Of a DNA stretch of 64,000 nt, positions 61,985-64,000 are shown one piece after another. The notes beneath the pieces were generated by a model. That model ran no database searches. It had not been told where the DNA came from and saw only the letters and a list, made by a program, of their open reading frames with translations. Each line of letters opens with the position of its first letter. Position 1 is the stretch's first letter. Position numbers and translations under genes: made by a program. Source of the stretch: Ectobius pallidus (lineage: Eukaryota > Arthropoda > Insecta > Blattodea > Ectobiidae); NCBI GenBank assembly GCA_964059195.1, contig CAXKWD010000002.1, forward strand, positions 50,804,923 to 50,868,922, given 5' to 3'.

Positions 61985-62640
61985 TAGACTTCGGACTTTT
62001 AGGTCGCTAAAAATGGTGTTTTAGGTACCTAAAATAGGCTCTAAAAATTGGAAAATAGGTTCTAAAAATCGTAAAATAGTCTCTCATAAAATCGTTAAGT
62101 TGACAGTTTTCTGAAATGTCTCAATTGCAATGCACAATATTATATTTACTGAAGTCACCATTAATCAATAATCGTGATAAAACACAGATATAGGCTTATG
62201 GTGCACAGAATTATGTAGACCTATCACTAGGGCCTTGTATCCCTCAGTGATTCAGACTACTTTTTTTTCTGGATATGGAAATCGGGAGAAAAACACTACA
62301 TTTTCTTGGGAATTCCAAGGAATTTCTGTATTGAAGTCGAAACATTTCTTACTATTTAACCACGTCACAAATGTGTCCTGTACTGCACATTCCGAGCTAC
62401 AAAATTTAGTACGAACTGAAAATAAATGCTAGAATTTATAACAAAAAATAACTTACTTTGAACTTTCGAGGAAAAACAAGCAAAAAGGCAATATTAGGCT
62501 CTAACGTAAAAATATGCTGTTTTAGGTCCTATAAAAGTATCAGTTTTAGGCATGGTCACTTATGAAACATGCATATACAAGTTTTCGTCCATATATCACT
62601 TAAGGATTAAAATAGGTTTTAACCTAAAATCCGAAGTCTA
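61985..62640. mobile_element. hAT-type element, family 2 copy C
   Basis: TAGACTTCGGACTTTTAGG on the left, complement of CCTAAAATCCGAAGTCTA on the right. The 8-bp duplication CTCATTAT is perfect (61977-61984, 62641-62648). The outer thirds carry aaaataggctctaaaa-type words. 656 bp. Confidence 0.95.
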
Positions 62641-62900
62641 CTCATTATCTACTCTACTACCGGTATATTTAAGCAGTTCAATACATTTTCTAAATTTCAA
62701 CAGTGTTCAACTATTTAATCCTAAATTTCTCAACACTACTTGTTATTGTTCTTCTAACATTAATCGACAAATCTTCTAGGAAATATAGGTACACCTATTC
62801 CTATTGTTAATGCCAGCTGGGGGAAAAATAGGCACAAAGATTTCTCTGAAGTCTACAAGCTTACCTTTATTCAGTGTTCACCATAATCATAATCACCTTC

Positions 62901-63081
62901 TTCATCATCTTCATCATCATCATCATCATCATCATCATAATCTCTCAAAACTTTGTGAATGACAGTATCCATTGTCTGGATTTTATTTAGCACTGCTTTA
63001 AAAGATATTGTTCCAAGTGGATAATATTTATTAATGTTATCATTACTATTGTTATTATTATTACTATTATTATTGTTATTG

Positions 63082-63112
<31 letters not shown>
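62901..63112 (+). repeat. (TCA)n and (ATT)n microsatellites
   Basis: (ATC)n at 62901-62939 and interrupted (ATT)n at 63043-63112, with ~100 bp of ordinary DNA between. Confidence 0.95.
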
Positions 63113-63115
<3 letters not shown>

Positions 63116-63452
63116 ATGTGTCCACAAGACGCAGAGTGAATCATTGAAATTTCGGGGATTAACATTTTTTTGCAAAATTAGCATTTTATATGTTGAAAAT
63201 AAAAGTTTTATAACTTCAAAAGGTAATAAAAACTACTCTAATTCTTTAGAAGTGAATAAAATATAGTATAACTGTACAACTGGTGTCAGTTATGTGTAGC
63301 CTATTATCATGTAAAAGCAGCCTCATTGAACATACTTTAAAAATTCGAGGGAAGAACAAATATTTCTATTTTAATAGACATAATATAAGTTAACCTTTTC
63401 ATTGCTATTGAAGTATAAATGTGTTACTTAGATCAACGGTTTAAAGCAGACA

Positions 63453-63644
63453 TTAATGCCGGTTGTCGACCAAGAGCTAAGCTAAGCTAGTTTACCTTAG
63501 CTCACATACAGTGCGGGATTTCATATGTAGTTGTGCCGACAAATCTACACATGAAATCCGGCACAACTATATATGAAATCCCTCACTGGATGTGAGCTAA
63601 GTTAAACTAACTTAGGTTAGCTCTTGGTCGACAACCGGCATTAA
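63453..63644. mobile_element. 192-bp palindromic MITE (TTAA-flanked)
   Basis: Near-perfect self-complementarity from ttaatgccggttgtcgacca to its complement, continuing inward through agagctaa, ctcacat(c)ca and gatttcatat with few mismatches. TTAA at both outermost positions (63453-63456, 63641-63644) may be the target duplication of a piggyBac/Kolobok-type insertion, or TA duplicates with symmetric termini. Transcribed, it would form a very long hairpin. Confidence 0.88.
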
Positions 63645-63647
63645 GAG

Positions 63648-63730
63648 TGGCAATGAACCTTCGGGTTCCATAAAATAGATAATATTCCTTTAATTTGCTT
63701 AGAAATTGTCTATTGCCATTAAGTAAGTGT
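63648..63730 (+). pseudogene. LINE 3' end: last codons plus 3' UTR
   Basis: 63650-63673 reads AMNLRVP and stop, in frame with the tail of the ORF at 43324-43533, followed by the same 3' UTR (attcctttaatttgcttaga...tctattgccattaagtaagtg). Truncation lies right at the palindromic element. Confidence 0.85.
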
Positions 63731-64000
63731 GTAAATTAAGAGTAATTATTATTATTATTATTTTTTTTTTAATGTGAGGATTTTTATTCATTTATTAGGT
63801 TTATTACCTAAGTAAGCTATCTACTTTACTGAAAAAAATTTAATTGATTTTAAACTTAGAGCCTACCGATGATTTCACTGGCGATTGTTTATATATCCAT
63901 AACAAATTCAGCTCTGAAAGGATTCATTTAATGTGTATGTATTGTGAATAGTTTTAAAGCCAGGATCTAAACAGCAAGTTCATAAACTAATCATTTTAAG

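Larger units (their letters stand above)
63390..63950 (+). repeat. Diverged dispersed repeat, copy interrupted by two insertions
   Basis: Left part 63393-63430 and right part 63779-63945 align in order with 29950-30200. The ~340 bp between hold the palindromic element and a LINE tail that the other copy lacks. Confidence 0.6.

Overview
This is a 64 kb stretch of an AT-rich, repeat-dense animal genome. The one conserved host gene I can recognise is an inhibitory Smad (I-Smad, SMAD6/7 type; Drosophila Dad) on the minus strand near the left end. Intron-containing genes, tRNA-derived SINEs, RTE-like LINE tails and abundant hAT and Tc1/mariner relics point to a large insect genome. The style of the repeats (frequent taggcct strings, an RTE-type ORF ending in AMNLRVL/P) suggests a polyneopteran such as a cockroach. 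That species guess is from memory and is not proven here. A run of exactly 200 N (16485-16684) is a scaffolding gap.

Layout: 1-6.2 kb is intergenic DNA downstream of the I-Smad, with SINE relics and a Tigger/pogo remnant. The last two I-Smad exons lie at 7127-7446 and 9278-9484 with matching splice sites and phase. Together they encode the whole visible MH2 domain, about 174 residues. Everything to the right is either upstream intron(s) or 5' intergenic DNA of that gene. The MH1 domain, linker and promoter were not found and may lie beyond 64 kb.

From 9.5 to 64 kb the window is a mosaic of mobile elements. I delimited twelve hAT-type non-autonomous elements by terminal inverted repeats plus 8-bp target-site duplications (TSDs). 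Nine of these TSDs are perfect, and one element still carries the tail of a hAT dimerisation domain. Others are a 3.2 kb element with ~0.9 kb inverted arms around a broken transposase, a Tc1/mariner-type element inserted inside an older coding repeat, a 192-bp near-perfect palindrome flanked by TTAA, and several non-LTR (LINE) 3' ends. One insertion has an empty paralogous site inside the same window.

The regulatory signal most worth testing is a cluster of 13 GGCGCC hexamers, all between 39.9 and 61.9 kb. Two of them extend to a full match of the Mad/Medea activating element known from the Drosophila dad enhancer. Since the gene here is a Dad-like I-Smad, these are candidate BMP-feedback enhancers. 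No CRISPR array, rRNA gene or intact tRNA gene was seen.
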